Source: Neorhizobium galegae
GTDB lineage: Bacteria > Pseudomonadota > Alphaproteobacteria > Rhizobiales > Rhizobiaceae
Direction of reading: 5' to 3'
DNA: 64,000 nucleotides
Assembly (NCBI RefSeq): GCF_021391675.1
Contig: NZ_CP090095.1
Location: 1,865,501 to 1,929,500, forward strand
Program-made: the position numbers and the translations under genes
The notes under the pieces: model-generated
Seen by the model: only the letters and a program-made list of their open reading frames with translations
What the model was told of the DNA's origin: nothing
The model's database searches: none
In this document: piece after piece, positions 7,912-17,921 of the stretch
How the letters are laid out: each line of letters opens with the position of its first letter
How positions within the stretch are numbered: the stretch's first letter is position 1

Positions 7912-9534
7912 ATGATCCGTATTGAAAACATCAGCAAGTCGAACAGCCACCGCATCCTCTTCATCGAGGCGGCCGCGGCGCTGAACCGTGGCGAGAAGAT
8001 CGGTCTCGTCGGCCCGAACGGCGCCGGCAAGACGACGCTTTTCCGGATGATCACCGGCTCTGAAATGCCGGACGAGGGGCAGGTCAGCGTCGAAAAGAAC
8101 GTCACGATCGGTTATTTCAACCAGGATGTCGGCGAGATGGCCGGCCGCAGCGCCGTCACCGAGGTGATGGACGGTGCAGGTCCGGTAAGTACCGTCGCCG
8201 CCGAACTGCATGAACTCGAATCGGCGATGGTCGATCCGGACCGCCTCGACGAGATGGACCAGATCATCGAACGCTACGGCGAGGTACAGGCGCGTTACGA
8301 GGAGCTCGACGGTTACGGCCTGGAAGGCCGCGCCCGCGAAGTGCTTGCCGGCCTGAGCTTCACCCAGGAGATGATGGACGGCGATGTCGGCAAGCTGTCC
8401 GGCGGCTGGAAGATGCGCGTAGCGCTCGCCCGCATCCTGCTGATGCGTCCTGACGTCATGCTGCTCGACGAACCGAGCAACCATCTGGACCTCGAAAGCC
8501 TGATTTGGCTGGAACAGTTTCTCAAAGGGTATGACGGCGCGCTTCTGATGACCTCGCACGACCGCGAGTTCATGAACCGCATCGTCACCAAGATCATCGA
8601 GATCGACGGCGGGTCGCTCACCACCTATTCCGGCGACTACGGTTTCTACGAGCAGCAGCGGGCTCAGAACGAAAAGCAGCAGCAGGCCCAGTTCGAGCGC
8701 CAGCAGGCGATGCTTGCCAAGGAGATCAAGTTCATCGAGCGCTTCAAGGCCCGTGCATCCCACGCGGCCCAGGTGCAGAGCCGGGTGAAGAAGCTCGACA
8801 AGATCGAGCGCGTCGAGCCGCCGAAGCGCCGCCAGGCGGTCGCCTTCGAATTCCAGCCGGCGCCGCGCTCCGGCGAAGACGTGGTCAACATCAGGAATGT
8901 CGCCAAGCGATACGGCAGCCGCTCGATCTACGAAGGTCTCGACTTCATGGTGAAGCGGCGCGAGCGCTGGTGCATCATGGGCATCAACGGCGCCGGCAAA
9001 TCGACGCTGCTGAAGCTGGTGACGGGCTCGACCGAGCCGGACGAAGGCAGCGTCTCGATCGGCGCCAGCGTCAAGATGGGCTATTTCGCCCAGCACGCCA
9101 TGGATCTGCTCGACGGCGACCTGACCGTCTTCGAATGGCTGGAGGAACAGTTTCCGCGCGCAGGGCAGGGGTCGCTTCGGGCTCTCTCCGGCTGCTTCGG
9201 CTTTTCAGGCGACGACGTCGAGAAGAAATGCCGGGTGCTTTCCGGCGGCGAGAAGGCGCGTCTGGTGATGGCGGCGATGCTGTTCGATCCGCCGAATTTC
9301 CTCGTCCTCGACGAGCCGACCAACCACCTGGATCTCGACACCAAGGAAATGCTGATCAAGGCGCTGTCGGAATACGAAGGCACCATGCTGTTCGTCAGCC
9401 ACGACCGGCATTTCCTCGCCGAACTCTCGAATCGCGTGCTCGAACTGACGCCTGACGGCATCCACCGTTATGACGGCGGTTATACGGAATATGTGGAGCG
9501 CACCGGTTACGAGGCGCCGGGGCTGCGAAGCTAG
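7912..9534 (+). CDS. ABC-F family ATPase (YbiT/Uup-like translation factor)
   Basis: ABC-F proteins have two fused ABC ATPase domains without membrane segments and act on the ribosome E site. In this 540-residue protein, Walker A1 GPNGAGKTT is at about residues 34-42, the signature LSGGW at about 163, and Walker B1 LLDEPSNHLDL near 184. A charged linker rich in Q, K and E (about 240-300) is the P-site tRNA-interaction motif. The second domain has GINGAGKST near 357, LSGGE near 443 and LVLDEPTNHLDL near 463. The domain order and linker fit the YbiT/ABCF-2 branch better than EttA. The exact substrate is unknown. It follows the tig terminator and has its own weak start context. Confidence 0.88.
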   Translation: MIRIENISKSNSHRILFIEAAAALNRGEKIGLVGPNGAGKTTLFRMITGSEMPDEGQVSVEKNVTIGYFNQDVGEMAGRSAVTEVMDGAGPVSTVAAELHELESAMVDPDRLDEMDQIIERYGEVQARYEELDGYGLEGRAREVLAGLSFTQEMMDGDVGKLSGGWKMRVALARILLMRPDVMLLDEPSNHLDLESLIWLEQFLKGYDGALLMTSHDREFMNRIVTKIIEIDGGSLTTYSGDYGFYEQQRAQNEKQQQAQFERQQAMLAKEIKFIERFKARASHAAQVQSRVKKLDKIERVEPPKRRQAVAFEFQPAPRSGEDVVNIRNVAKRYGSRSIYEGLDFMVKRRERWCIMGINGAGKSTLLKLVTGSTEPDEGSVSIGASVKMGYFAQHAMDLLDGDLTVFEWLEEQFPRAGQGSLRALSGCFGFSGDDVEKKCRVLSGGEKARLVMAAMLFDPPNFLVLDEPTNHLDLDTKEMLIKALSEYEGTMLFVSHDRHFLAELSNRVLELTPDGIHRYDGGYTEYVERTGYEAPGLRS

Positions 9535-9864
9535 GGATCAAGGCAGGGCGGAAGCGGAGCGGCGTCGGACTCCATCGTTTCCGGCCGGCAGGCGCTGTGG
9601 CTTCGGCGACAACTGTCAGCCGGATATCCCTGAACTGCAGGGCGGGAAGTCAACTTTCCGTTAGGAAGACCGTCGTAAGACGTCGTTCTGGCACGCGCGG
9701 AAAGACCTCGGTTCGAAGGGGCTTACCGTCAGGCCAACCTGCAGCCGGAACGATTTTCTGCACAGTTTTGATTGTCTCATATGCCGTTTGATCTGAATCA
9801 GTTTTTAAGGTATCCCTTTTCACGCCGTAGCGATTTCTGGAATTATACCGCAGGGGGGATATTC
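9535..9864. other. Intergenic region, no gene recognised
   Basis: These 330 bases lack a convincing coding frame. The left part is GC-rich with short imperfect dyads (for example GTCGTAAGACGTCG near 9672). The last 110 bases are AT-richer and contain TTTTCTGCACAGTTTTG near 9753, and so are likely the promoter and leader of the cell-wall hydrolase gene. A structured leader or sRNA is possible but not shown. Confidence 0.5.
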
Positions 9865-10755
9865 ATGACGGCGAGCGATAAGGCCCTTCTCCGACCGGCA
9901 ATCGGTCTGGTTGGAATGATGTTCCTGTCGGCATGCACGTCGGCGCAGACGACGGCGTCGATCTCTCCTGCCACCACGACGGTGAAGCCGGCGCCGGTCT
10001 CCAAGAAACAGGTCTACCACTACACGCCGGCCGATCGCGATTGCATGAAGCGGGCAATGTATTTCGAGTCCCAGCGCTCGAGCCGTGAAGGGCTGATGGC
10101 AGTCGGCACCGTGATCATGAACAGGCTGACCTCGGACGCCTATCCGTCCACTATTTGCGGCATCGTCGCCCAGGAGCGGCAATTCGCACCGGGCGTGATG
10201 ACCCGCGCGATGAATGAGGCGACGGTTCCGGAACTCGATGCCGCCGTCGATGCGATCATTCGCGGCGAGCGGAACCCGGAAGTCAAGGACGCGATGTTCT
10301 TTCACACGGCCGGCTTACGGTTCCCCTACCAGAACATGCATTATGTCACGGTTGCCGGCGGCAATGCGTTCTACGAGAAGCGCGACAGGGACGGGGATCT
10401 GCAGACGCCACCGCCGAAGCCCGTAGATGAATACGTGCTCGCGCTGGTGCAGAGCAATCCCGACCCGTTCAGCCTGATCCAGGCGAAGGAATTCGACGTT
10501 GCGTCGATCCCGGCGACCGGCACGGATCCGATGGTGGCGACGAATGTTCCGGTTCCGATCGAGCGGCCGGATCCCGTCGCAGTCCGTTCTGCGAGCATCC
10601 AGCCGGCTGGAACTCAGCCTGTAAAGCCTTCTGTCGCGCCGGTGATCCTTGCCAGCTCCATGAGCAATGAGTGGATGCTGCGTTTCGACACCGGCAACGC
10701 GAAGCCGATACCGACCCCGTCGCCAAAACGATCGCCGGCCGGTGTCGACCGCTGA
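9865..10755 (+). CDS. SleB-family cell wall hydrolase, lipoprotein
   Basis: A 296-residue predicted peptidoglycan hydrolase of the Hydrolase_2 (SleB/CwlJ) family. The N-terminal signal ends in the lipobox LSAC, with Cys24 the likely lipidation site, so the protein should sit on the periplasmic face of a membrane. The catalytic domain spans about residues 60-170 (CMKRAMYFES, GTVIMNRLTSDAYPSTICGIV, FFHTAGLRFPY). A proline-rich C-terminal half follows without a recognised domain. I chose the ATG at 9865 because CAGGGGGGAT precedes it and gives a proper signal peptide; the longer upstream frame does not. It is convergent with the GST gene. Confidence 0.85.
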   Translation: MTASDKALLRPAIGLVGMMFLSACTSAQTTASISPATTTVKPAPVSKKQVYHYTPADRDCMKRAMYFESQRSSREGLMAVGTVIMNRLTSDAYPSTICGIVAQERQFAPGVMTRAMNEATVPELDAAVDAIIRGERNPEVKDAMFFHTAGLRFPYQNMHYVTVAGGNAFYEKRDRDGDLQTPPPKPVDEYVLALVQSNPDPFSLIQAKEFDVASIPATGTDPMVATNVPVPIERPDPVAVRSASIQPAGTQPVKPSVAPVILASSMSNEWMLRFDTGNAKPIPTPSPKRSPAGVDR

Positions 10756-10765
10756 TCCCTGAAAG

Positions 10766-11395
10766 CTATCCTGCCTTCTGCAGCTCGGCAGCCGCGGCAT
10801 TGTCCTTGTCGTTGGCCCGCTGGTAAGCCTCGCGTAGCGCAAGCCGTCCGAAATATTGTTCGAATGCGGCGCGTTTTTCGATCGTGCCGAACTGCAGGCC
10901 GTAACCGAGCTGCGAGCCGACATAGACGTCTGCGGCACTGAATGTGTCGCCAGCGATATAGGCGTTCGCCCGGACAGCCGCTTCCAGCGTATCCATGACG
11001 TCCTGATAGGTGCCGTAACCGACCATCCGCTCACGTTCCTTCGGCACCTCGAAGCCGAGCACGCGGTTGCTGACGGCTGCTTCCAGCGGACCGGCCGCAA
11101 AGAACATCCAGCGGTAATAATCGCCTCGCTGGGCGGGAGCGGGGGCAAGACCCGCCTGCGGAAAGACATCCGCCAGATAGGCGCAGATCGCCGCGCATTC
11201 GGTGATCACGGTCTTGCCGTGCACGATGCTCGGCACTTTGCCCATCGGGTTGACGCTTTTATAGGTGTCGCCCTTCATCGTCGTGCCGAAATGCAGGATT
11301 TCGGTACGATAGGGGGCACCGACCTCTTCCAGCATCCAGCGGGCAATCCGGCCGCGCGACATCGGATTCGTATAGAGTACCAGTTCATCTGCCAT
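10766..11395 (-). CDS. Glutathione S-transferase family protein
   Basis: A 209-residue GST. The N-terminal thioredoxin-like domain begins ELVLYTNPMSRGRIARWMLEE, placing a Ser/Tyr region near residues 8-13, and contains the cis-proline motif KVPSIVHG with TECAAI for glutathione contacts (about 50-70). The C-terminal helical domain has the N-capping FSAADVYVGSQLGYGLQFG. AGGGAGGATCGC precedes the ATG at 11395. It probably conjugates or reduces small electrophiles with glutathione; the substrate is unknown. The GNAT gene lies upstream in the same direction, 69 bp away. Confidence 0.88.
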   Translation of the reverse strand: MADELVLYTNPMSRGRIARWMLEEVGAPYRTEILHFGTTMKGDTYKSVNPMGKVPSIVHGKTVITECAAICAYLADVFPQAGLAPAPAQRGDYYRWMFFAAGPLEAAVSNRVLGFEVPKERERMVGYGTYQDVMDTLEAAVRANAYIAGDTFSAADVYVGSQLGYGLQFGTIEKRAAFEQYFGRLALREAYQRANDKDNAAAAELQKAG

Positions 11396-11464
11396 GCGAT
11401 CCTCCCTGAAGTCATGTCCTATGTTTTGGTGCAACGTAATTCCCAATCAAGGTGCCAGGGCGAA

Positions 11465-11926
11465 TTAGAGCGCCTTTCGGTATTGGATGAAGCCGGAGTT
11501 TTGGGCGATGCGGTCGTAGAGCCGCCGTGCGGCGGCATTGCTCTCCTGCGTCAGCCAGTAGAGCCGACCGGCGCCGTTTGCCCGTGCGAGGTCCGCCACC
11601 GCTTCGATCAGGGCTGCGCCGGTTCCCCGGCCGCGCAAGGTATTCTTGACATAGAGGTCCTGCAGATAGCAGGTCCATTCGGGCAGCCAGCAGGATCTGT
11701 GGAAGACGACATGCGCGATGGCGATCATCTTGCCGGTCTCGTCGAATGCGCCGAGCGCGTGCATAGGCTCGGCGGGGTCGTGAAACCGGCTCCAGGTGAC
11801 GTCGTACATCTCCTTCGGCAGCACGGTCTCGTAGAAGCGCAGATAGGCTTCCCAGAGCGGCTCCCAGGCGGTGCGGTCGGCTGGCTCGAGCGGACGGATG
11901 ATCGCAGGTGTCGTCTTGGCGGTCAT
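11465..11926 (-). CDS. GNAT-family N-acetyltransferase
   Basis: A 153-residue single GNAT domain. The acetyl-CoA binding motif A is YVKNTLRGRGTGAALIEAV (about residues 92-110, Q/RxxGxG/A loop RGRGTG), preceded by the beta-4 strand CYLQDL. The C-terminal part, LYWLTQESNAAARRLYDRIA, is the motif B region common to amine/diamine acetyltransferases. The acceptor substrate cannot be read from the sequence. It lies between the icd terminator and the GST gene, with which it may be cotranscribed. Confidence 0.88.
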   Translation of the reverse strand: MTAKTTPAIIRPLEPADRTAWEPLWEAYLRFYETVLPKEMYDVTWSRFHDPAEPMHALGAFDETGKMIAIAHVVFHRSCWLPEWTCYLQDLYVKNTLRGRGTGAALIEAVADLARANGAGRLYWLTQESNAAARRLYDRIAQNSGFIQYRKAL

Positions 11927-11942
11927 GGCGAAACTCCCTCAC

Positions 11943-11974
11943 AAAAGAAAACGGCGGGGATTGCTCCCCGCCGT
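11943..11974 (-). terminator. Rho-independent terminator of icd
   Basis: On the minus strand ACGGCGGGGA-GCAA-TCCCCGCCGT forms a 10-bp stem followed by TTTCTTTT, 26 bp after the icd stop codon. Confidence 0.92.
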
Positions 11975-11999
11975 CGAATGATTAGCCGATTTTCCGGAC

Positions 12000-13214
12000 T
12001 TAGGAAGCCATGGCCACCTTGAGATTCTCGTCCACCTTGTCGAGGAAGGCGGTGGTCGAGAGCCACGGCTGGTCCGGACCGATCAGCAGCGCCAGGTCCT
12101 TGGTCATGTAGCCGGCTTCGACGGTATCGACGCAGACTTTTTCGAGCGTCGAGGCGAACTTGGCAAGGGCTGCATTGTCGTCGAGCTTGGCGCGATGTGC
12201 CAGGCCACGGGTCCAGGCGAAGATCGAGGCGATCGAGTTCGTCGAGGTCTCCTGACCCTTCTGGTGCTGGCGGTAGTGGCGGGTGACGGTGCCGTGTGCG
12301 GCTTCGGCTTCGACCGTGCGGCCGTCGGGCGACAGCAGAACCGAGGTCATCAGGCCGAGCGAGCCGAAACCCTGGGCGACGATGTCGGACTGGACGTCGC
12401 CGTCATAGTTCTTGCAGGCCCAGACATAGCCGCCGGACCACTTCAGCGCAGCCGCGACCATGTCGTCGATCAGGCGGTGTTCGTAGGTGATCTTCAGCGC
12501 GTCGAACTGTTCCTTGAATTCGGCGTTGAAGATTTCCTCGAAGATATCCTTGAAGCGGCCGTCATAGGCCTTGAGGATGGTGTTCTTGGTCGACAGGTAG
12601 ACCGGCCACTTGCGCATCAGGCCGTAGTTCAGCGAAGCCCGGGCGAAATCGCGGATCGATTCGTCGAGGTTGTACATGGCCATCGCCACGCCGGCGTCCG
12701 GTGCCTTGAACACTTCCTTCTCGATCACCTGGCCGTCTTCGCCGACGAACTTGATCGACAGCGTGCCCTTGCCCGGGAACCTGAAGTCGGTCGCCTTGTA
12801 CTGGTCGCCGAAAGCATGGCGGCCGACGACGATCGGCTTGGTCCAGCCCGGAACCAGGCGCGGCACGTTCTTGCAGATGATCGGCTCGCGGAAGATGACG
12901 CCGCCCAGAATGTTGCGGATCGTGCCGTTCGGGCTCTTCCACATTTCCTTGAGGTTGAATTCCTTGACGCGGGCTTCGTCCGGGGTGATCGTCGCGCACT
13001 TGATGCCGACGCCGTGCTTCTTGATGGCGTTGGCGGCGTCGATCGTCACCTGGTCGTTGGTGGCGTCGCGGTTCTCGACCGAGAGGTCGTAATATTCGAT
13101 GTCGAGATCGAGATAGGGAAGGACCAGCTTGTCCTTGATGAGCTGCCAGATGATGCGGGTCATCTCGTCGCCGTCGAGATCGACGACCGGGTTGGCTACC
13201 TTGATCTTTTGCAT
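12000..13214 (-). CDS. icd: NADP-dependent isocitrate dehydrogenase
   Basis: This enzyme oxidises isocitrate to 2-oxoglutarate and CO2 with NADP+, in the TCA cycle. The 404-residue product is of the eukaryote-like homodimeric type II family usual in Rhizobiales. It has [13 protein letters not shown] near the N-terminus, the substrate loop [13 protein letters not shown], and the metal and substrate segments [20 protein letters not shown] and [12 protein letters not shown]. The ATG at 13214 follows AGAGGAATTCC. It is monocistronic with its own terminator. The window also carries sthA, so two parts of NADPH turnover are present. Confidence 0.97.
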   Translation of the reverse strand: MQKIKVANPVVDLDGDEMTRIIWQLIKDKLVLPYLDLDIEYYDLSVENRDATNDQVTIDAANAIKKHGVGIKCATITPDEARVKEFNLKEMWKSPNGTIRNILGGVIFREPIICKNVPRLVPGWTKPIVVGRHAFGDQYKATDFRFPGKGTLSIKFVGEDGQVIEKEVFKAPDAGVAMAMYNLDESIRDFARASLNYGLMRKWPVYLSTKNTILKAYDGRFKDIFEEIFNAEFKEQFDALKITYEHRLIDDMVAAALKWSGGYVWACKNYDGDVQSDIVAQGFGSLGLMTSVLLSPDGRTVEAEAAHGTVTRHYRQHQKGQETSTNSIASIFAWTRGLAHRAKLDDNAALAKFASTLEKVCVDTVEAGYMTKDLALLIGPDQPWLSTTAFLDKVDENLKVAMAS

Positions 13215-13441
13215 GGAATTCCTCTTGGACGTAGAAGGGACCTCAAGGTCCCGACGGGTGGACACCAGTGGGTGCGCTATAACATCGCCGGGCTGGAACG
13301 CAAAGGTATTGAGGCCATCATATGCGGCTTTTCGTGCGAGAAATCGCGGTGCGTCCGGACCTGCGCACGATTGCCCTTGCCAAACCATAATGCCTGATTA
13401 ATGTCCGGCCAAATCGCTCTCCAACACCCGGATTTGATCTT

Positions 13442-13972
13442 ATGCGGACCTTGCCGCTTGCCCTTGCCTTTTCATTGATCTCGACCTTCGCTGCGGCGGC
13501 TGATGTGACCGATCCCGTGAAAGAGGTGATGAAGATCACCGAGGACAACTGGAATACGGTCGACAGCGAATGGAAATACATCTTCGATGCCGATCCGTTG
13601 TCGCGCCTGTTCAGCAAGAAATTCCAGGGCGCCTATGCGGAAGCCGCCAAACACCCGGCCTATGACACGGAGAACAACCAGCCGGGCGACCCCTTCGGCT
13701 ACGATGTGATCACCTCGTCGCAGGACGGCTGTCCGCTGAAGGACATCAAGACGACCTCGGCACAGGGCGCCAACGGCATGACCGATGTTACGGTGACCTT
13801 CAAGATGTGGACCTGCGTCGATGAGGCGGCGGTGAAGGACAGTGTCAACGAACTGCATTTCGACCTCATCCAGGAAGCCGGCAAGCCGGTCATCGACGAC
13901 ATCCACCGCGTTGCAGATGGCGAGCGGGATTCGGTGATCGAAGAGATGCAGTCGATCGCCAAGGGCGAGTAA
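13442..13972 (+). CDS. Secreted hypothetical protein (DUF3828-like?)
   Basis: A 176-residue protein with a clear cleavable signal peptide (residues 1-20, MRTLPLALAFSLISTFAAAA). The mature part is acidic and has two cysteines, in DGCPLKD and MWTCVDE, likely a disulfide in the periplasm. The arrangement (N-terminal helix with LSRLFSKKFQGAYAEA, then a beta-rich half with VTVTFKMWTC and ending VIDDIHRVADG) resembles DUF3828/NTF2-like periplasmic proteins, but I cannot confirm the family. It is divergent from icd, with 227 bp of promoter sequence between the two. Confidence 0.75.
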   Translation: MRTLPLALAFSLISTFAAAADVTDPVKEVMKITEDNWNTVDSEWKYIFDADPLSRLFSKKFQGAYAEAAKHPAYDTENNQPGDPFGYDVITSSQDGCPLKDIKTTSAQGANGMTDVTVTFKMWTCVDEAAVKDSVNELHFDLIQEAGKPVIDDIHRVADGERDSVIEEMQSIAKGE

Positions 13973-14104
13973 CCCGGCGGTGATCGGGCGGCATCTCGTT
14001 CTCTCGATCGTTGACCCCAGACCCATGCACGGTCTCGCCAAACCTTGCCCAGGCGATATAGTCGGCGGCCAGGAGCGGGTATCGGCACCCGCCCGGGGTG
14101 GTCG

Positions 14105-16096
14105 ATGACGTTTGCCGCGAAGATCCGAGACTGGCTGCTCGCCAACGACCCGGCACTGTCGCGCCTGCGCATGGCAGGACGCGTGACCCTGACCGTCATC
14201 GCCGCGGTGGCCTGCCTTGCGCTCATCCACATCGCCGGCCTGGCGTTGCCGACGATCGCCTACGGACTTGCGATCATCCTGTCGATCGAAGGTGGCGTCG
14301 CGGTGCGCGACCGGCTGCCGTCGGACCAGTTGAAAACGCGGCTGATCGGCGGCGTCGTCAGCTTGATCTGTGTCGGGCTCGCCGCGGCACTGGAAGACTA
14401 TCGCTACATTTCCGATCCGATGTTCCTGGTCGTTATTGCTGGCGCTACCGTCGGGCGCGTCTACGGACCGCGCGGATTTGCAGTCGGCATGTTCGCGTTT
14501 ACGTCCTATTTCATGGGCGCCTATCTCAAGCCTAGCCTTTCCAACCTTCCTTTGGGGGCCATCGGTCCGGTAATCGCGGTTGTCACAGGCCATCTGGTCC
14601 GCACCTATCTCCTGCCGGACGACTGGCGGCGCGATCTTCTGCAGTCGCTGGTGGCGATCCAGGGCAGGGTGGGCGATATCCTGATGAAGCTCGCGGTTCT
14701 GTCGAGCGGCGGGATCATCTCGGATGGCGACCGGCGCGAATTGCGGCAGCTCGAGGAGCGGTTGAAGGACGTGGTGCTGATGGCGGAAGGTTTTCTGCCG
14801 CGCACCGCGGACGGCACGATCGATCCGGAAGACGAGCCGCTGACATCCCTCACCATGAAGATCTTCGATGTGCATCTCGCTGCGGAAAGCGTGATCGTGC
14901 TCTCCTTCGAGGCGTTGCCGCCCTTCCTGCTCGTTCACGCCCTGATCGAGGACGACCGGGATATGGCCGAGAAGATCGCAGCCAGCCCGGCGGTCGCCGG
15001 CGACGACCGGGTGGCGGAGAACGCCCGCGCCCTGATGTGGCTGCAGACGGCGAGGGTGGCCTTGACGGAAGCCATAGAGGAGGGGCGGCGCAACCGTTTC
15101 CGGGCCATAGAGGATGCAGCTGCCGCGCCGGCCTCGGCAAAGATCGACTTTTCGCTCGAAAACCCGGTGATGCGATCCGCGGTGCAGATCACAATCGCGT
15201 CGAGCCTGGCGATGGCCTTTGGCCTGATGTTGTCACGCGACCGTTGGTTCTGGGCTGTGCTGACCGCCTTCCTGATCTTCACAAACACCAAGTCGCGCGG
15301 CGACGCGGCGATCAGGGCCCTTCAGCGCTCGATCGGTACGCTGCTCGGCATTGCGGCCGGCCTCGTGTTGGCAACGCTGATCGGCGGTTATCCGTTGGTA
15401 TCCGCGCCGATCGCGGTGCTCTGCATCTTCCTCGGCTTCTATTGCCTGCAGATCTCCTATGCGGCGATGACCTTCTTCATCTCGATCGTGCTCTGCCTGA
15501 TCTATGGCATGACCGGCGTGCTGACCCTCGACCTCCTGCAGCTCAGGATCGAGGAAACGCTGATCGGTGCGCTTGCGGGGACCATCGTCGCCTTCCTCGT
15601 CTTCCCGGCATCGACCCGCTCGACCCTCGATCTCGCGCTGGGGCGCTGGTTCGATGGTCTGCGCGAGCTTCTTTCCGCCGTCAGGGAGGGCCGGAGCGGT
15701 TTCGAGATCATTGCGCTTTCTCATAAGCTCGATGCCGCCTATCGCGAGGTCACGCTCGCCGCCCGCCCGCTTGGCACCACCTGGTCGGTCGTCAGCCGTC
15801 CGGGCGAGGTTCGCCAGACGCTCGGTATCTTCCTCGGCGCCACCTATTGGGCGCGGATCTTCGCCCGCAACGCGGTCCAGGCTGGACACAAGCCGGAAGG
15901 CCCTGTGCTGACGGCACTGGAGGATACGTTGGGCAATATCGACGCGCTTTCCGCGCGTGGATCGGAATGTTTCGTGGTGAAGCGCAAGCTGAGCCGTGGT
16001 GCCCGCCGCCATCTGCCGATCTTCAAGCACGGCAGCCGCGTTGGCGTCGAAATGATCGGCACCATGCTGGGCAGGCTTTATCCCGCAACGGCATAA
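14105..16096 (+). CDS. FUSC-family membrane protein, putative aromatic acid exporter
   Basis: A 663-residue inner-membrane protein of the FUSC (fusaric acid resistance/AaeB) type. Two hydrophobic blocks, each of about six membrane segments (about residues 20-175 and 360-500), are separated by a long soluble helical region. Examples are TLTVIAAVACLALIHIAGLA in the first block and FFISIVLCLIYGMTGVL in the second. Such proteins export aromatic acids, often with a periplasmic adaptor. No adaptor gene is adjacent, so its partner is unknown. The ATG at 14105 is preferred over an upstream TTG, although the ribosome site is weak. Confidence 0.85.
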   Translation: MTFAAKIRDWLLANDPALSRLRMAGRVTLTVIAAVACLALIHIAGLALPTIAYGLAIILSIEGGVAVRDRLPSDQLKTRLIGGVVSLICVGLAAALEDYRYISDPMFLVVIAGATVGRVYGPRGFAVGMFAFTSYFMGAYLKPSLSNLPLGAIGPVIAVVTGHLVRTYLLPDDWRRDLLQSLVAIQGRVGDILMKLAVLSSGGIISDGDRRELRQLEERLKDVVLMAEGFLPRTADGTIDPEDEPLTSLTMKIFDVHLAAESVIVLSFEALPPFLLVHALIEDDRDMAEKIAASPAVAGDDRVAENARALMWLQTARVALTEAIEEGRRNRFRAIEDAAAAPASAKIDFSLENPVMRSAVQITIASSLAMAFGLMLSRDRWFWAVLTAFLIFTNTKSRGDAAIRALQRSIGTLLGIAAGLVLATLIGGYPLVSAPIAVLCIFLGFYCLQISYAAMTFFISIVLCLIYGMTGVLTLDLLQLRIEETLIGALAGTIVAFLVFPASTRSTLDLALGRWFDGLRELLSAVREGRSGFEIIALSHKLDAAYREVTLAARPLGTTWSVVSRPGEVRQTLGIFLGATYWARIFARNAVQAGHKPEGPVLTALEDTLGNIDALSARGSECFVVKRKLSRGARRHLPIFKHGSRVGVEMIGTMLGRLYPATA

Positions 16097-16156
16097 GGCT
16101 TGCCGATTGCCCCGGTCACCGGTATTCCGGCCTTGGATTTGGATACGGAAACAGAC

Positions 16157-16996
16157 ATGTCAGGCACCAACAGCGAGCGCGAACTCATAGCCGAAGGACC
16201 GGCGGTCATCCTGGTCGAGCCCCAACTCGGCGAGAATATCGGCATGGTGGCACGCGCCATGGCCAATTTCGGCCTCGCGGAACTGCGCCTCGTGAACCCG
16301 CGAGACGGCTGGCCGAGCGAAAAGGCCCGCTCGGCCGCCTCCAAGGCCGATCACGTCATCGATGGCACGAAGGTGTTCGAAACGCTCGAAGAGGCGATCA
16401 GTGACCTCAACTTCGTTTATGCGACGACGGCGCGCGAGCGTTACGGCTTCAAGCCGGTGCGCTCGCCGGTGACCGCTGCCGAGACGCTCCGCACCAAATT
16501 CAGGGCGGGCGAAAAGACCGGCATTCTCTTCGGTCGCGAACGCTGGGGCCTCACCAACGAGGAAGTGGCGCTCGCCGACGAGATCGTCACCTTTCCGGTC
16601 AACCCCGCCTTCGCCTCACTCAACATCGCCCAGGCCGTGCTGCTGATGTCCTATGAATGGATGAAATCCGGCATGGACGATCTTGCCGAGACGGTCTTTC
16701 TGCCGATCGAGCAGCGTCCTTCCACCAAGGAACAGGTCATTGGCCTGTTCGAGCACCTGGAAGAGGCGTTGGACGCCCGCAATTATTTCCATCCGCCCGC
16801 GAAAAAGCCAAGAATGATCGACAACCTCCGTGCCGTCATCTCGCGGCGGGGTTTTACGGAGCAGGAGATCAGCGTGTTCCGGGGCGTCATCAACTCGCTC
16901 GACCGTTTTCCCCGCGGATGGTCGAAAAAGGACGGGCCGAAGCCTGAAAAGGCTGATCTGCCCAGAAGGGGCATCTGGGGAGACTACGGGGAATGA
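16157..16996 (+). CDS. trmJ: tRNA (cytidine/uridine-2'-O-)-methyltransferase TrmJ
   Basis: A 279-residue SPOUT (SpoU) methyltransferase that 2'-O-methylates position 32 of tRNAs in the TrmJ family. All three SPOUT motifs are visible: motif 1 [20 protein letters not shown] with the catalytic Asn/Arg, motif 2 [15 protein letters not shown], and motif 3 [16 protein letters not shown] forming the knot. A C-terminal helical extension carries [20 protein letters not shown], typical of TrmJ/LasT. I chose the ATG at 16157, as upstream TTG starts add unconserved residues. Its stop overlaps the murI start by 4 nt, so the two are cotranslated. Confidence 0.9.
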   Translation: MSGTNSERELIAEGPAVILVEPQLGENIGMVARAMANFGLAELRLVNPRDGWPSEKARSAASKADHVIDGTKVFETLEEAISDLNFVYATTARERYGFKPVRSPVTAAETLRTKFRAGEKTGILFGRERWGLTNEEVALADEIVTFPVNPAFASLNIAQAVLLMSYEWMKSGMDDLAETVFLPIEQRPSTKEQVIGLFEHLEEALDARNYFHPPAKKPRMIDNLRAVISRRGFTEQEISVFRGVINSLDRFPRGWSKKDGPKPEKADLPRRGIWGDYGE

Positions 16997-17790
16997 CGCA
17001 GAAGAATGAATCGAAGCCCGTGCTGATGTTCGATTCGGGCATCGGCGGGCTGACGGTACTGCGCGAGGCGCGCGTGCTGATCCCGGAACGCGGCTTCATC
17101 TATGTCGCCGACGATGCCGGTTTTCCCTATGGCGACTGGGAGGAACCGGCCCTGCGCGAGAGGATCATCACCCTCTTTGCAAAACTTCTCGACGAATACG
17201 ATCCGGAAGTCTGCGTCATCTCCTGCAATACCGCCTTCACCTTGGTCGGCGCCGATCTGCGCGAGACTTTTCCGAAGATGACATTCGTCGGCACAGTACC
17301 GGCGATCAAGCCGGCGGCGGAACGCACACGCTCCGGCCTCGTCTCCGTTCTCGCGACGCCGGGAACCGTCAAGCGCGCCTATACCCGCGACCTCATCCAG
17401 TCCTTCGCCACCCAGTGTCACGTGCGCCTCGTCGGTTCGCAGAACCTTGCCCGCATGGCCGAAGCCTATATTCGCGGTGAGACGATTTCCGACGAGGCTG
17501 TCCTGGCCGAGATCGCCCCCTGTTTCGTCGAAAAGGACGACAGGAAGACCGATATCGTCGTGCTCGCCTGCACCCATTATCCGTTCATGGCAAACGTCTT
17601 CCGCAGGCTTGCCCCCTGGCCGGTCGACTGGCTCGACCCCGCCGAGGCGATCGCCAGGCAGGCGCGTCGAAAAGTGCCGCTGGTCGAGGGAGCAGAACAT
17701 CCCGACAATTACGACTTCGCGGTCTTCACCTCCGGCAATCCCGACTTCGCCACCCGCCGCCTGATGCAGGGTTTTGGGCTGAGGGCCTGA
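16993..17790 (+). CDS. murI: Glutamate racemase
   Basis: MurI interconverts L- and D-glutamate for peptidoglycan. The 265-residue product has the N-terminal [14 protein letters not shown] motif and both catalytic cysteines, in ISCNTAF (Cys about 78) and LACTHYPF (Cys about 193), so it should be active. It overlaps trmJ by ATGA (16993-16996). A weak terminator follows 15 bp after the stop. The pairing of a cell wall gene with a tRNA methyltransferase is the usual rhizobial order. Confidence 0.95.
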   Translation: MTQKNESKPVLMFDSGIGGLTVLREARVLIPERGFIYVADDAGFPYGDWEEPALRERIITLFAKLLDEYDPEVCVISCNTAFTLVGADLRETFPKMTFVGTVPAIKPAAERTRSGLVSVLATPGTVKRAYTRDLIQSFATQCHVRLVGSQNLARMAEAYIRGETISDEAVLAEIAPCFVEKDDRKTDIVVLACTHYPFMANVFRRLAPWPVDWLDPAEAIARQARRKVPLVEGAEHPDNYDFAVFTSGNPDFATRRLMQGFGLRA

Positions 17791-17805
17791 GCGGCATCGA
17801 GCAAT

Positions 17806-17829
17806 GTGGCTTATTTGCCACGCTTTTTC
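17806..17829 (+). terminator. Weak terminator of trmJ-murI
   Basis: GTGGC-TTATTT-GCCAC is a short 5-bp stem followed by GCTTTTT. The short stem makes the call tentative. Confidence 0.5.
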
Positions 17830-17847
17830 GTGATGACTACAATTCGC

Positions 17848-17862
17848 GATTGTGCGCTTGCT
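17848..17862 (+). promoter_or_regulatory. Divergent TTGTGCGCTTGC element
   Basis: GATTGTGCGCTTGCT resembles the TTGTGCAGTGCAA elements upstream of the DUF1127 genes and lies about 60 bp before the small ORF at 17922. The match is weak. Confidence 0.2.
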
Positions 17863-17921
17863 CATCGGGTGGTCTCGTGTATTATTTATCTATTCCGCAA
17901 ATCGAACACAGGAGGCGTGAA

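Noticed and set aside
9470..9791. Short plus-strand frames after the ABC-F gene
   Set aside because: They show no ribosome site, overlap each other, and have an Arg-rich composition typical of random GC-rich frames.
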